Assembly: GCA_019240475.1 (NCBI GenBank)
Contig: JAFAYI010000036.1
Span: 1 to 64,000 of the forward strand
Reading direction: 5' to 3'
Source: Acidobacteriaceae bacterium
GTDB lineage: Bacteria > Acidobacteriota > Terriglobia > Bryobacterales > Bryobacteraceae
Length of the DNA: 64,000 bases
How positions within the stretch are numbered: the stretch's first letter is position 1; every line of letters starts with the position of its first letter. Shown here piece after piece: positions 15,661-24,489 of this stretch. The notes beneath the pieces are model-generated. The model did not search any database. It worked only from the letters and a program-made list of their open reading frames with translations, and was not told where the DNA came from. The translations under genes and the position numbers were made by a program.

Positions 15661-17475
15661 ATGAAAAGACGAGATCTATTGCGTTCTATCGGGATCCTGC
15701 CGATTCTAACTGGTCGTTTCGGCGCGGCCTCAGCTTTGGCGCGCGCGACGAATGCAGCCGTACTTCGACCGAAGCGGCGTGTGCGGCCGTCCCATCCGTC
15801 TTGGCCGTCGGCCGCGAGTTGGGCAAAGCTGAAGGACGAGGTTGGGGGCAATTTGATCGAAGTGCACTCGCTCTTCGGATCGTGCCGGTCCAACTCGAAT
15901 GGTGCCGCCTGCCTTGAGGCTCTGAAGGGTATGAGTAATCCCTATTGGATCGGCGACCAACCCGCAGGCACTCAAGTTTCAGGATGGCTTGATGCCTGGT
16001 CACCAGCGCCAAGTACATACGCAATCAAGGCCCGCCACGCAGCGGACGTAGCCGCAGGAATCACCTTTGCTCGCGCTAATAATCTGCGGCTTGCGGTCAA
16101 GGGGGGTGCCCACAGCTATCAAGGCACGTCCAACGCGGCGGATTCCCTGCTCATCTGGACCCGCTCAATGAACAGCGTCGGCCTGCACGATGCGTTCGTG
16201 CCCAAAGGGTGCGAAGGGCGCATCGCTCCAGCGCCTGCTGTCACGGCTGAAGCCGGAGCAGTATGGATGGATCTCTACAATGCTGTCACAACCCAGGGCG
16301 GCCGCTACGTCCAGGGAGGCGGCTGCATGACGGTGGGCGTCGCCGGGCTGGTACAAAGCGGCGGTTTCGGCGTGTTTTCGAAGGGTTTCGGTACGGCGGC
16401 AGCGGGGTTGCTCGAGGCTGAAGTCGTTACCGCCGACAGCCAGGTGCGAGTGGTCAATGCCTATAGTGACCCCGACCTGTTTTGGGCGCTTAAAGGCGGG
16501 GGTGGCGGCACGTTTGGAGTTGTTACTCGACTCACGCTTCGAACCCATGAGCTTCCGCGGTATTTCGGCGGCGCGTGGGGAAAGATCAAAGCGCAATCGG
16601 ACGCGGCATTTACGCGGCTGATTGCCCACTTCGTCAGCTTCTATAATGAGAAGCTATTTAACCCGCATTGGGGCGAGCAAGTCAAGCTGGGAACCGACAA
16701 CACCATGGAGATTTCGATGACTTGCCATGGCCTTGACGACGGACAAGCAGCTGCGACCTGGAAACCTTTGTTTGAATGGGTAAAGGCATCTCCCCGGGAC
16801 TTTGTCGTAATCTCGCAGCTTGGCGCAGGCGCACGGGACTCCCGTCATTGGTGGGCTGTTGAGGGAAACCACAACATGACGCTGGATACTCGCACAGGAG
16901 TTCCGAGAGACCACGCCTGGAGCAAAGCTGACCAGGGAGAGTGCGGTATCTTCCTGCACGGTTACGATTCGCTTTGGTTGCCCAAGTCGCTGTTGCAGAT
17001 TAAGCAGCAGCCGAGCTTGGTCGACGCCCTGTTTGCAGCGAGCCGCCGCAAATTGCTACGCGTCTTTTTCAACAAGGGGCTTGCCGGGGCGCCCCTTAGC
17101 GTGCTTGAGGACACACGCCAAACCGCGATGAATCCGGCCGTCGTGGAAGCATTTGCGCTCGTTATCATCGCCGATGGCCAAGGTCTTGCCTATCCGGGCC
17201 TAACGCGCGGCACGTTGGATTTGACCGCGGCCCGCAAGGATGCACAAGACATCGATCTCGCGGCGGCCGAGCTTCGCAAGATCGCACCTAACGCCGGCTC
17301 CTATGTTTCGGAGAGCAACTACTTCAATCGCTCTTGGCAACAAGATTTCTGGGGAGGCAACTATTTAAGATTGCGTGCTATCAAGGCCAAGTACGATTCC
17401 GACGGACTTTTCTTTGTGCACCACGGCGTCGGTAGCGAGGATTGGAGTCCGGACGGGTTCACACGCCTCGCCTAA
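15661..17475 (+). CDS. Secreted FAD-linked oxidase, berberine-bridge-enzyme type
   Basis: A protein of about 604 residues. The N-terminus MKRRDLLRSIG followed by a hydrophobic stretch is a probable Tat signal (RRxxL). The FAD-binding domain shows GGAHSYQG (His151) and GGCMTVGVAG (Cys222), the two positions that bind FAD covalently in bicovalent members of the family, then GGFGVFSKGFG and FWALKGGGGGTFGVVT. The C-terminal BBE segment SNYFNRSWQQDFWGGNY is also typical. Such enzymes oxidise sugars, alkaloids or phenolics with reduction of oxygen. ATG 15661 was chosen because it opens directly into the twin-arginine signal; a start at 15640 adds seven residues. It stands alone on its strand. Confidence 0.9.
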   Translation: MKRRDLLRSIGILPILTGRFGAASALARATNAAVLRPKRRVRPSHPSWPSAASWAKLKDEVGGNLIEVHSLFGSCRSNSNGAACLEALKGMSNPYWIGDQPAGTQVSGWLDAWSPAPSTYAIKARHAADVAAGITFARANNLRLAVKGGAHSYQGTSNAADSLLIWTRSMNSVGLHDAFVPKGCEGRIAPAPAVTAEAGAVWMDLYNAVTTQGGRYVQGGGCMTVGVAGLVQSGGFGVFSKGFGTAAAGLLEAEVVTADSQVRVVNAYSDPDLFWALKGGGGGTFGVVTRLTLRTHELPRYFGGAWGKIKAQSDAAFTRLIAHFVSFYNEKLFNPHWGEQVKLGTDNTMEISMTCHGLDDGQAAATWKPLFEWVKASPRDFVVISQLGAGARDSRHWWAVEGNHNMTLDTRTGVPRDHAWSKADQGECGIFLHGYDSLWLPKSLLQIKQQPSLVDALFAASRRKLLRVFFNKGLAGAPLSVLEDTRQTAMNPAVVEAFALVIIADGQGLAYPGLTRGTLDLTAARKDAQDIDLAAAELRKIAPNAGSYVSESNYFNRSWQQDFWGGNYLRLRAIKAKYDSDGLFFVHHGVGSEDWSPDGFTRLA

Positions 17476-17905
17476 AGAAGTTTCTTGCGCATCTTACTTT
17501 CTTAATGTTCAGCGGCGTGTGATGAGCAAGCCCAGGCGAGGCGCGTGCCGGCACTGCTCCCCCAGCTGCTGACTGAAAATGCGGTCGAGCACCGGCAGGA
17601 TCGATCCTTGTGCTTGCCATCTACGCCGGCATCTCGCCCGAGACCGGCACGCCGATATTCGCGGCGCCAGGCGATGCGCCGCTGACGATGAAATCCGGCC
17701 GACCGCCTGCTTACCCGAGAAACCCGAGGCCCGCGGCCAGGTAGGAGGGGCCCGCGCCAGCAAAAGACCCGCGACACCGCACGGGAGCTTTGGAAGCTCA
17801 TGAATGCGAACAAGGCGGCAAAGCAGCCCTCGGGTAGCGATGTTCGCGTATTGTTCGCGACGCTAAAAACCGATGTTCTAGGGCGCCATTAAGTGCTTTA
17901 GAATG
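17476..17905. other. Gene-free stretch before tRNA-Phe, possible gene remnant
   Basis: No complete gene is supported. On the + strand, codons from about 17611 read a short coding-like piece (YAGISPETGTPIFAAPGDAP) that ends at a stop near 17742, with nothing convincing upstream of it; it may be a decayed fragment, and tRNA flanks often collect such remnants. I see no integrase or attachment-site duplication. Confidence 0.3.
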
Positions 17906-17981
17906 TGGTGGCCAGGGACGGAATCGAACCGCCGACGCCAGCCTTTTCAGGGCTGCGCTCTACCAACTGAGCTACCTGGCC
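17906..17981 (-). tRNA. tRNA-Phe (GAA)
   Basis: Read on the minus strand, a full 76-nt cloverleaf is visible: acceptor GGCCAGG paired with CCTGGCC, D-arm TAGCTCAGTTGGTAGAGC, anticodon stem CAGCC/GGCTG enclosing loop CTGAAAA (anticodon GAA), T-arm with GGTTCGATTCC, discriminator A and an encoded CCA end. The loop sequence assigns phenylalanine. No duplicate 3' end (attachment site) was seen nearby. Confidence 0.97.
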
Positions 17982-18169
17982 GTCTAGCGCCGGAACAACC
18001 AGTCTAGCAAACGGCGCTCCCATGCTCTCTTGCTAAGCCGAAGAGAGGCGCTATTCCCGCACCGCGTTTGTCCGATCGTCGACTGAGCCACCGGACCGCC
18101 GGTGTGAACACACCCCAATGCGATTTCGCAGGTGATCCTGATATACTCCGCTTTAGGTCGGATCTTGGG

Positions 18170-18415
18170 ATGGACGAACAGCGACTAGGCGATGTCATCG
18201 ACGACCATTGCGTGAAGTGCCGCCGCGTGACGAACCATTCGATTGTTTCGTTGGTCAATGGGCAGGCGGCTAAGGTTCGATGCCGAACCTGTTATCACGA
18301 TCACGATTACCGGCATGAACAGGCGCCTCCTTCCAAGAAGGAGTTGAAGAAGGCGGAAGCCGAAGCCAATCTGGCGGCGGAAAAGCAGCAAAAGGCCGTC
18401 GCCCCGGAAGCCTGA
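18170..18415 (+). CDS. Small Cys4 (zinc-ribbon-like) protein
   Basis: An 81-residue protein. Cys14-x2-Cys17 and Cys38-x2-Cys41 form two CxxC knuckles, separated by a short beta-like segment (HSIVSLVNGQAAKVRC), which suits a zinc ribbon. A His-rich stretch (YHDHDYRH) follows, then a charged Lys/Glu/Ala tail (KKELKKAEAEANLAAEKQQK) that is probably a helix or coiled coil. A longer upstream reading exists, but ATG 18170 begins the conserved-looking part. No family name can be given; a nucleic-acid-binding or assembly role is possible but unproven. Confidence 0.7.
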   Translation: MDEQRLGDVIDDHCVKCRRVTNHSIVSLVNGQAAKVRCRTCYHDHDYRHEQAPPSKKELKKAEAEANLAAEKQQKAVAPEA

Positions 18416-18445
18416 TCTGACGACGCGCCGCCGTAAGCCTCGCGC

Positions 18446-18463
18446 CTCTAGCTTCCGCTAGAG
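18446..18463. terminator. Short hairpin between the Cys4 gene and cca
   Basis: CTCTAGC-TTCC-GCTAGAG forms a perfect 7-bp stem with a 4-nt loop, 30 bp after the Cys4 gene stop and 16 bp before the cca start. No T-run follows, so it may attenuate or process rather than terminate transcription. Confidence 0.35.
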
Positions 18464-18478
18464 ACAGAACGTATTCAA

Positions 18479-19843
18479 ATGGATCCTGTCAGCATCGCAC
18501 GAAGGAATCTCGCGTTAGAGATAATCTCTGCACTTCGCGCGCGAGGCCATCAGGCCTATCTCGTTGGGGGTTGTGTGCGCGACCGCCTTCTCGGCATCGA
18601 TCCCAAAGACTACGACGTCAGCACCGACGCACAGCCGAATCTTCTTACGTCGTATTTCCCCCGCTCCGAGTGTGTCGGCGCTCACTTCGGCGTGATTCTC
18701 GTGACGCAAGGCGCCGGTATTCATGTGGAAGTGGCCACATTCCGAAGTGAAGGGCTTTACGTTGACGGGCGGCGTCCGAGCGAGGTCCGTTTCGAACGGG
18801 ATCCGGCCCTGGATGCAAGGCGACGCGATTTCACCATCAACGCTCTCATGGAAGATGTGTGCGGCGAACAGATCCTCGATTTCGTTGGTGGACTCCAAGA
18901 TCTCGAAAAAGGAGTAGTGCGCGCGATCGGAGATCCTCGGAAACGATTCGAAGAAGATCACCTGCGTATGCTGCGCGCCGTCCGCTTCGCCGCCCGGCTT
19001 AACTTTTCGATCGACCCGGAAACGCTCGACGCCATTCGCCAGGAAGCTCACTGTATTGCGAAGATATCGTCGGAGCGCATTCGCGGAGAGCTGGTTCGCA
19101 TCCTCACCGAAGGCGCGGCGCGGAGAGGCTTTGAATTGCTTGACGAATGCAATCTGCTGGTTTATCTTTTGCCCGAGGTGAAAGCCTTCCAAGGAGTTCA
19201 ACAGCCACCCGAATTCCACCCCGAAGGCGATGTGTGGGAACACGTCCTGCTCATGCTGTCGCAGCTCCGAAATTCGAGCCCGACGCTCGCCATGGGCGTA
19301 TTGCTGCATGACATCGGCAAACCATCTACGTTTCGAATAGCGGACCGCATCCGCTTCGACGGACACGCAGAGGTTGGCGCGCGCATGGCCGCTGAGGTAG
19401 CTTCGCGACTGCGATTCTCGAGTGCGGAAGCTGAACAGATAACATCGTTAGTCGCAAATCACATGAAGTTCAAAGATGTGCAGCAGATGCGTCTCAGTAC
19501 GCTAAAGCGTTTTCTTTGCCTTCCCCACTTCGAGGAGCATCTTGAACTTCACCGCCTCGATTGCTTGGCAAGCAATCTGCGGACCGACTCTTACGATTAT
19601 GTGCAAGCTAAATTGCGTGAGCTTGAGGATGAAGAATTACGCCCGGCCCGCTTGATTACCGGCCGTGATCTGATTGAGGTTGGCTATAAGCCAGGTCCTC
19701 GGTTCGGCCAAGCCTTGGAAGCTGTTGAAACCGCCCAGTTGGAAGGCGAGATTCATTCCCGAGAAGAGGCGCTGGCTCTCGCCGCCTCTGTTCTTGGCAG
19801 GCTGCCGGCCACGAATAGTACCAACTTAATGAATCGAGCATGA
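18479..19843 (+). CDS. cca: CCA tRNA nucleotidyltransferase / poly(A) polymerase family, with HD domain
   Basis: A 454-residue class II nucleotidyltransferase. GG at residues 30-31 followed by VRDRLLG, and DYD at 44-46, form the catalytic GG...DxD site; RRRDFTINALM (around residue 115) and the later RFxARLNF region are family hallmarks of the CCA-adding and poly(A) polymerase group. An HD-type segment with HDIGK (His277-Asp278) and an inserted HAEVGARMA follows, giving phosphohydrolase potential. Many tRNA genes in bacteria encode CCA, as the two here do, so the enzyme probably repairs 3' ends; it could instead be a poly(A) polymerase, which sequence alone does not settle. Confidence 0.9.
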   Translation: MDPVSIARRNLALEIISALRARGHQAYLVGGCVRDRLLGIDPKDYDVSTDAQPNLLTSYFPRSECVGAHFGVILVTQGAGIHVEVATFRSEGLYVDGRRPSEVRFERDPALDARRRDFTINALMEDVCGEQILDFVGGLQDLEKGVVRAIGDPRKRFEEDHLRMLRAVRFAARLNFSIDPETLDAIRQEAHCIAKISSERIRGELVRILTEGAARRGFELLDECNLLVYLLPEVKAFQGVQQPPEFHPEGDVWEHVLLMLSQLRNSSPTLAMGVLLHDIGKPSTFRIADRIRFDGHAEVGARMAAEVASRLRFSSAEAEQITSLVANHMKFKDVQQMRLSTLKRFLCLPHFEEHLELHRLDCLASNLRTDSYDYVQAKLRELEDEELRPARLITGRDLIEVGYKPGPRFGQALEAVETAQLEGEIHSREEALALAASVLGRLPATNSTNLMNRA

Positions 19844-19933
19844 AAACTTTGGTATCTTGCGGAACAATAGGGCATCCAAAAGCAGGGTGTAGTGACTGGC
19901 CCAGAAATCCCGTTGTCGGAGGACAGCGCCGTC

Positions 19934-21163
19934 ATGGAAGTGATTGAAGCGGCAGTCAGTAAGTTGGCCGAGCAATTGCAGGAGGCGAGGGCCGAAAGCG
20001 ACCGCCTCTTTGGGATCCTCAAACCCGAGGCGTTGTATCAGCGCCCCATCGCCGAACGCCACCGCGTGATCTTTTACATCGGGCACCTCGATAGCTTCGA
20101 TGCTATCCGGATCTGCCGCGAAGCGCTCGGTATGAACTCTCCCGACGCTGAGCTGGATCAACTGTTCCTCGCCGGGATTGATCCCGATTCCGCGCACCTG
20201 CCCACGGATTCGCCAACCGATTGGCCCTCTCTCGATCAGGTGAAGGCGTACGTCAAGCGTTGCCGTCGTCGGGTGGACGACGCCTTGGATCATGTTTCGG
20301 AAGAGATGGTATGCATGGCTATCGAGCACAGGCAGATGCATCTTGAAACGCTTGCATACATGTTTCACAATTTCGACTATGAGTTGAAGGCGCCAAAGGC
20401 GGATGAGCGGACGGCAAACAGGCATCAAGCTTTTCCGACCGAGGAGTGGTGCGAAATTCCCGCCGGCGAGGCGGTTTTGGGGAAAGCACGCGACGGCTCC
20501 TTTGGATGGGACAACGAGTATGAACGATTGCGAGTTTCCGTGCCCGCTTTTGCCGTCCAGCGTTACAGCGTCACAAATGGTAAATATCTTGAATTTGTAA
20601 ATCAAGGGGCGAAATTGCCGAATTTTTGGCGTAGGCACGGCGGCTCCATTTATTTGCGAGGAATGTTCGAGGAGTTTCTTCTGCCATTCGATTGGCCGGT
20701 ATACGTAACTCAGCAGGAAGCTCACGCGTACGCCGCGTGGCGCGGGAAGGAATTGCTGACCGAAGCGCAGTTTCATCGAGCAGCCTACGGCACAGCGTTA
20801 GGAACGACCCGAACCTATCCTTGGGGAGACTCAGAGCCAAGAGATATTCTTGGCAACTTCGATTTGAAACGCTGGAATCCGGAGCCTGTGAATGCCACTC
20901 CGCAGGGCGATAGCGCGTTCGGGGTGAGCCAACTCGTTGGCAATGGTTGGGAGTGGACTCGAACTCCATTCGGGCCCTTTCCAGGCTTTCACCCACACAA
21001 AGCTTATCCGGGTTACTCCGCCAACTTCTTCGACGACCAGCACTATGTTATGAAAGGCGCTTCCTCCCGCACCGCAGCACGGCTTCTTCGGCCCTCTTTC
21101 AGGAACTGGTTTCGCCAGGATTATCCATACATGTACGCGACATTCCGGTGCGTTGACAACTAA
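19934..21163 (+). CDS. egtB: EgtB-like non-heme iron sulfoxide synthase (ergothioneine)
   Basis: A protein of about 409 residues with an N-terminal DinB-like four-helix domain and a C-terminal FGE-sulfatase/SUMF1 domain. The iron-binding motif H-x3-H-x-E is present (His132, His136, Glu138, in HRQMHLE). SUMF1 signatures include YSVTNGKYLEFV, AYAAWRGKELLTEAQFHRAAYG, YPWGD and VGNGWEWT, ending in FRCV. The start at ATG 19934 has GGAGGA 10 bp upstream; GTG 19892 is a longer alternative. EgtB couples a thiol to hercynine. The next gene, 8 bp downstream, is the matching histidine methyltransferase, so the pair should make the ergothioneine core; no EgtC or EgtE is nearby. Confidence 0.88.
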   Translation: MEVIEAAVSKLAEQLQEARAESDRLFGILKPEALYQRPIAERHRVIFYIGHLDSFDAIRICREALGMNSPDAELDQLFLAGIDPDSAHLPTDSPTDWPSLDQVKAYVKRCRRRVDDALDHVSEEMVCMAIEHRQMHLETLAYMFHNFDYELKAPKADERTANRHQAFPTEEWCEIPAGEAVLGKARDGSFGWDNEYERLRVSVPAFAVQRYSVTNGKYLEFVNQGAKLPNFWRRHGGSIYLRGMFEEFLLPFDWPVYVTQQEAHAYAAWRGKELLTEAQFHRAAYGTALGTTRTYPWGDSEPRDILGNFDLKRWNPEPVNATPQGDSAFGVSQLVGNGWEWTRTPFGPFPGFHPHKAYPGYSANFFDDQHYVMKGASSRTAARLLRPSFRNWFRQDYPYMYATFRCVDN

Positions 21164-21171
21164 GGTCCGCT

Positions 21172-22128
21172 ATGCCCGTATCTGCAAAGCTACAGCTTTC
21201 TCAGTTCGCCCTTGATGTTGCCGAAGGACTCTCCGCGTCTCCCAAGAAGTTGTCGCCGCGGTATTTCTATGACGATCTCGGAGCCGCTCTCTTTGAAGCT
21301 ATCACGCTGCTACCCGAATATGGTCTGACGCGCGCCGACGAACGCCTGATTAGTTCACGCGCTTCTCAGATCGGTCGCGAAGTTGGCGCGGTGGATTCCG
21401 TACTGGAGTTGGGCAGCGGCTCTGGCAAGAAGACCAAGCGCATTCTAGAAGTCTTGGCGCAGCGATATAGCCCGATCGTTTACCGACCAATCGACGTATC
21501 TTCCGCCGCCCTCGCCGCCTGCGAGCAGTCCATGTCCGGGATAGCCGAAGTGAAACCCGTTTGCGGAGATTGGATTGAAGGACTGGCGTCTGCCGTGCGT
21601 TTCCGCCGCGGCGATCTGCCCTTTCTGGTGCTATTTCTTGGCAGTTCAATCGGCAACCTCGATCGAGAGGCAATCACAGGTTTCCTGCGTCAACTGAGAT
21701 CCAGTCTTCACGCCGGAGATCTTTTTCTGTTGGGTGCCGACCTTGTCAAAGATGTCGAAACCATGCTTGCGGCCTACGACGATCCCACGGGCGTTACGGC
21801 GGCATTTAACTTGAACATTCTCGGACGCATGAATCGCGAGCTTGGCGCGAACTTCGATCTATCTTCTTTCGCGCATGAAGCTCGGTGGAACTCCAACGAG
21901 CGCCGGGTTGAAATGCATCTGCGTTCCGGCCGGGATCAGTCGGTGTCCATTGGCGCGATCGAGGCCACGTTCCTGTTTCGCGCGGGCGAAACTATCTGGA
22001 CGGAGTCCTCTCACAAGTTCTCCGAACCGGAATTGAACTCTTTCGCGTGGTCAGGTGGATTTTTGCCTGTTCACACATGGGTCGACCCTCAGTGGCCATT
22101 CGCGGAGGCGCTCTGGAGAGCTGCCTAG
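21172..22128 (+). CDS. egtD: L-histidine N-alpha-methyltransferase, EgtD-like
   Basis: A 318-residue SAM-dependent methyltransferase of the EgtD/DUF2260 type. The family signature SPKKLSPRYFYDDLGAALFE (residues 23-42) and TLLPEYGLTRAD are plain, and LELGSGSG (residues 79-86) is the SAM-binding loop. FLGSSIGNLDRE in the middle is also characteristic. EgtD trimethylates histidine to hercynine, the first step of ergothioneine synthesis. It follows the EgtB-like gene by 8 bp in one operon, which supports the assignment. Confidence 0.93.
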   Translation: MPVSAKLQLSQFALDVAEGLSASPKKLSPRYFYDDLGAALFEAITLLPEYGLTRADERLISSRASQIGREVGAVDSVLELGSGSGKKTKRILEVLAQRYSPIVYRPIDVSSAALAACEQSMSGIAEVKPVCGDWIEGLASAVRFRRGDLPFLVLFLGSSIGNLDREAITGFLRQLRSSLHAGDLFLLGADLVKDVETMLAAYDDPTGVTAAFNLNILGRMNRELGANFDLSSFAHEARWNSNERRVEMHLRSGRDQSVSIGAIEATFLFRAGETIWTESSHKFSEPELNSFAWSGGFLPVHTWVDPQWPFAEALWRAA

Positions 22129-22145
22129 ATCATTTCTTCAAGTGC

Positions 22146-23315
22146 TTACACCGCGGCAGCCGGTAGGGCTGGCACGGAGACAACTTCCTTACGCGAGGGC
22201 AGCGGGGCTGCAACAAAGTCCGACGCCTCCGCTAATTGCTTGCACAGCGTAAGTGCCTGAGCTACTACTTGATCCATGTTGTAGTACTTATACGTTGCAA
22301 GCCGGCCCACGAAATGCACTCGGCTTTGGGACTTAGCTAGCTCGGCGTACCGCTTGTACAAAGCCCCGTTCTCGGGTGTTGGGACCGGATAATACGGATC
22401 TCCTTCGGCAGCGGGGTATTCATATACGATGCTAGTCTGCCGATGAGATTGCCCGGTTAAATGCTTAAACTCTGTGATGCGCGTGTAGGCGTGCTCATTC
22501 GGGTAATTGACGACCGCGACCGGTTGCAGAAACTCCATATCGAGAGTTTCATGGCTGAACCTTAAGGACCGATACGGAAGCTTGCCAAAACGGCAATCGA
22601 AGAACTCGTCAACAGGCCCGGAGTAAATCATTGCTCCATATTCGACGTCTCTAACAACGTCCCTGAAATCGGTCCCCGTCACAAGCGTTATGTTCGGATG
22701 ATCGAGCATGTTTTCGAACATGCGCGTATAGCCGTGTCTTGGCATCGCTTGATAAAGATCGGCGAAATAGCGATCATCGCGATTGGTTCTGACTGGGATG
22801 CGCGCCGTTACTTGCGCATCCAGCTCCGAGGGATCCTTCCCCCATTGTTTCCGCGTGTAATTCCGGAATAGCTTTTCATAAAGATCGCGGCCGACCCGGC
22901 TCACGACGACGTCTTCCGACGTTCTGATCGAAATCCGATGTTCGGCGCGTTCCGCAAAGTACGTCTCTACCTCTTCTTCCGACGATAGGTTTAGGTCATA
23001 GAGTAGATTGACTGTGTCGAGATTGATCGGCACAGGCACCAGCTTGCCATCCACCGAGGCCAGAACTCTGTGCTCGTATTCTCGCCAGGATGTAAACTGC
23101 GACAGATATTGAAACACCTGACGGGAATTCGTATGGAAGATATGCGGCCCATACCGGTGAACTAAGACACCGGCTTCATCGTAATGATCATAGGCGTTTC
23201 CACCAACATGGGCGCGCCGATCGACTACCAGAACTCTCAGTCCGTAGAATCGTGCCATTCGCTCCGCGGCGACAGCACCTGCAAAGCCCGCGCCTACCAC
23301 CAGATAATCAAACAC
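22146..23315 (-). CDS. glf: UDP-galactopyranose mutase
   Basis: A 389-residue flavoprotein. The N-terminal FAD motif VVGAGFAG (Gly8, Gly10, Gly13), followed by VVDRRAHVGGNAYDHYDEAG and HRYGPHIFHTNS, is diagnostic for Glf; conserved arginines and the segments FRNYTRKQWG and NRDDRYFADLYQAMP are present. The enzyme interconverts UDP-galactopyranose and UDP-galactofuranose for cell-surface polymers. The start is GTG and overlaps the glycosyltransferase gene by 8 bp. With the glycosyltransferase and GH1-like gene upstream it forms a three-gene operon, probably for a galactofuranose-containing surface polysaccharide. Confidence 0.95.
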   Translation of the reverse strand: MFDYLVVGAGFAGAVAAERMARFYGLRVLVVDRRAHVGGNAYDHYDEAGVLVHRYGPHIFHTNSRQVFQYLSQFTSWREYEHRVLASVDGKLVPVPINLDTVNLLYDLNLSSEEEVETYFAERAEHRISIRTSEDVVVSRVGRDLYEKLFRNYTRKQWGKDPSELDAQVTARIPVRTNRDDRYFADLYQAMPRHGYTRMFENMLDHPNITLVTGTDFRDVVRDVEYGAMIYSGPVDEFFDCRFGKLPYRSLRFSHETLDMEFLQPVAVVNYPNEHAYTRITEFKHLTGQSHRQTSIVYEYPAAEGDPYYPVPTPENGALYKRYAELAKSQSRVHFVGRLATYKYYNMDQVVAQALTLCKQLAEASDFVAAPLPSRKEVVSVPALPAAAV

Positions 23316-24489
23316 GAGTCAAGTCCTTCGCGAGGCGTTTCGTCAGAGGCAGAGGCTTCCGGTGTCCAGACGTTGAGCGGAACATTATTCTTTCTTCGAT
23401 CAAATTATTCATCTCTCTCCAGGTCTGATCCCATGAAGACTTTGACAGAAAAGCGTCAATTGCATCGCGCCTCGCCGGGCTGGATGGTGAGTCCAGTAAG
23501 AGCTTGATTGCACTGATAAAGTCTCCGGCGGTCTGCGCGATACTTACCAATCCCAAATCTCCATAAGGCGAGACGACATCGCGGATCGGCGTCGAGACTA
23601 CTCGAAGGCCGGCAGCCAAATACTCTGGTGTCTTTGTCGGGCTAATAAAACGTGTTGAATCGTTCAGCGCAAAAGGAAGCAATCCAATCTCCCAGCCCGC
23701 GAAATAGTCCGGCAACTGGGCATAACTCTTCATGCCCAAGTAATGTATATTTGGAGCTTTCGGCAAAGAGGCCGGGTCGATCTTTGCCACCGGCCCGAGC
23801 ATCACAACATGCCAATCCGCGCGCGCCTCTGAGATCTTGGCGATCAACTCCAGATCCATGCGCTCGTCTATGACTCCTGCATAGCCAATGCGCGGATACG
23901 GCGCAGGAGCCTGATCCTCGGGGTCGTTTCGCGAGGATCGCGCGCGAGCGAAATGCGCGACATCGACGCTGCTCGGAAAAAGATAGACCGCCGGATGCTG
24001 CCGTCGTTTGGATTCGAACAGGCTTGCTCCGCCTGTGAACACAAGGTCCGCGTCGCGGAATAACGCCCGCTCATTCTCACCCATGGCGGGAGGCGCTCCA
24101 GCAAACGCAGACAACTCATCCATGCAATCGTAAACTGTTACGCGCGGTCGAAGAAATGAGGAAAAGTGCCGGGCCATCGGAGTGTAGTACCAGGCAATAC
24201 ACGCCTCGATACGATTCTCAGCAACCATTCCAGCTAGTAGTTGTTCCTGTAAATAGGCGGCCTGTTGACTTGTAAGTCCGGGCGGCAGAATCGGAACATT
24301 CACCTGAACACCCGTTTTAGGACAGATGAAAGATCTCAATGTGGGAGTGCGCTCCTCAATAATTGGTTCCTCCACAAAAAATACCCGGCGATGACGCGCA
24401 AACCGGCTCATTAGATGTTGAGGCCGCTGAAAGACAAAGCCCCACCGGAGATGAGAAAGACAGATTAAGTCGACGCTCTTCACATTCAT
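23308..24489 (-). CDS. Glycosyltransferase (GT-B type, family 1/4-like)
   Basis: A protein of about 393 residues. The N-terminus VDLICLSHLRWGFVFQRPQHLM is shared by glycosyltransferases found beside glf genes, YDCMDELSAFAGAPP and DLVFTGGASLFESK follow, and the C-terminal half (IGYAGVIDERMDLELI, ... LPFALNDSTRFISPTKTPEYLAAG) has the GT-B nucleotide-sugar-binding pattern with its Glu. The ATG at 24489 starts the family-like sequence, although the frame is open to 24621. It overlaps the downstream glf gene by 8 bp and the upstream glycosidase reading by 134 bp. Probably adds galactofuranose or another sugar to a surface polymer. Confidence 0.85.
   Translation of the reverse strand: MNVKSVDLICLSHLRWGFVFQRPQHLMSRFARHRRVFFVEEPIIEERTPTLRSFICPKTGVQVNVPILPPGLTSQQAAYLQEQLLAGMVAENRIEACIAWYYTPMARHFSSFLRPRVTVYDCMDELSAFAGAPPAMGENERALFRDADLVFTGGASLFESKRRQHPAVYLFPSSVDVAHFARARSSRNDPEDQAPAPYPRIGYAGVIDERMDLELIAKISEARADWHVVMLGPVAKIDPASLPKAPNIHYLGMKSYAQLPDYFAGWEIGLLPFALNDSTRFISPTKTPEYLAAGLRVVSTPIRDVVSPYGDLGLVSIAQTAGDFISAIKLLLDSPSSPARRDAIDAFLSKSSWDQTWREMNNLIEERIMFRSTSGHRKPLPLTKRLAKDLTRV

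Noticed and set aside
17502..17813. 103-residue minus-strand reading before tRNA-Phe, and a short + strand fragment
   Set aside because: Neither has a credible start or family match; at most a remnant, so not called a gene.
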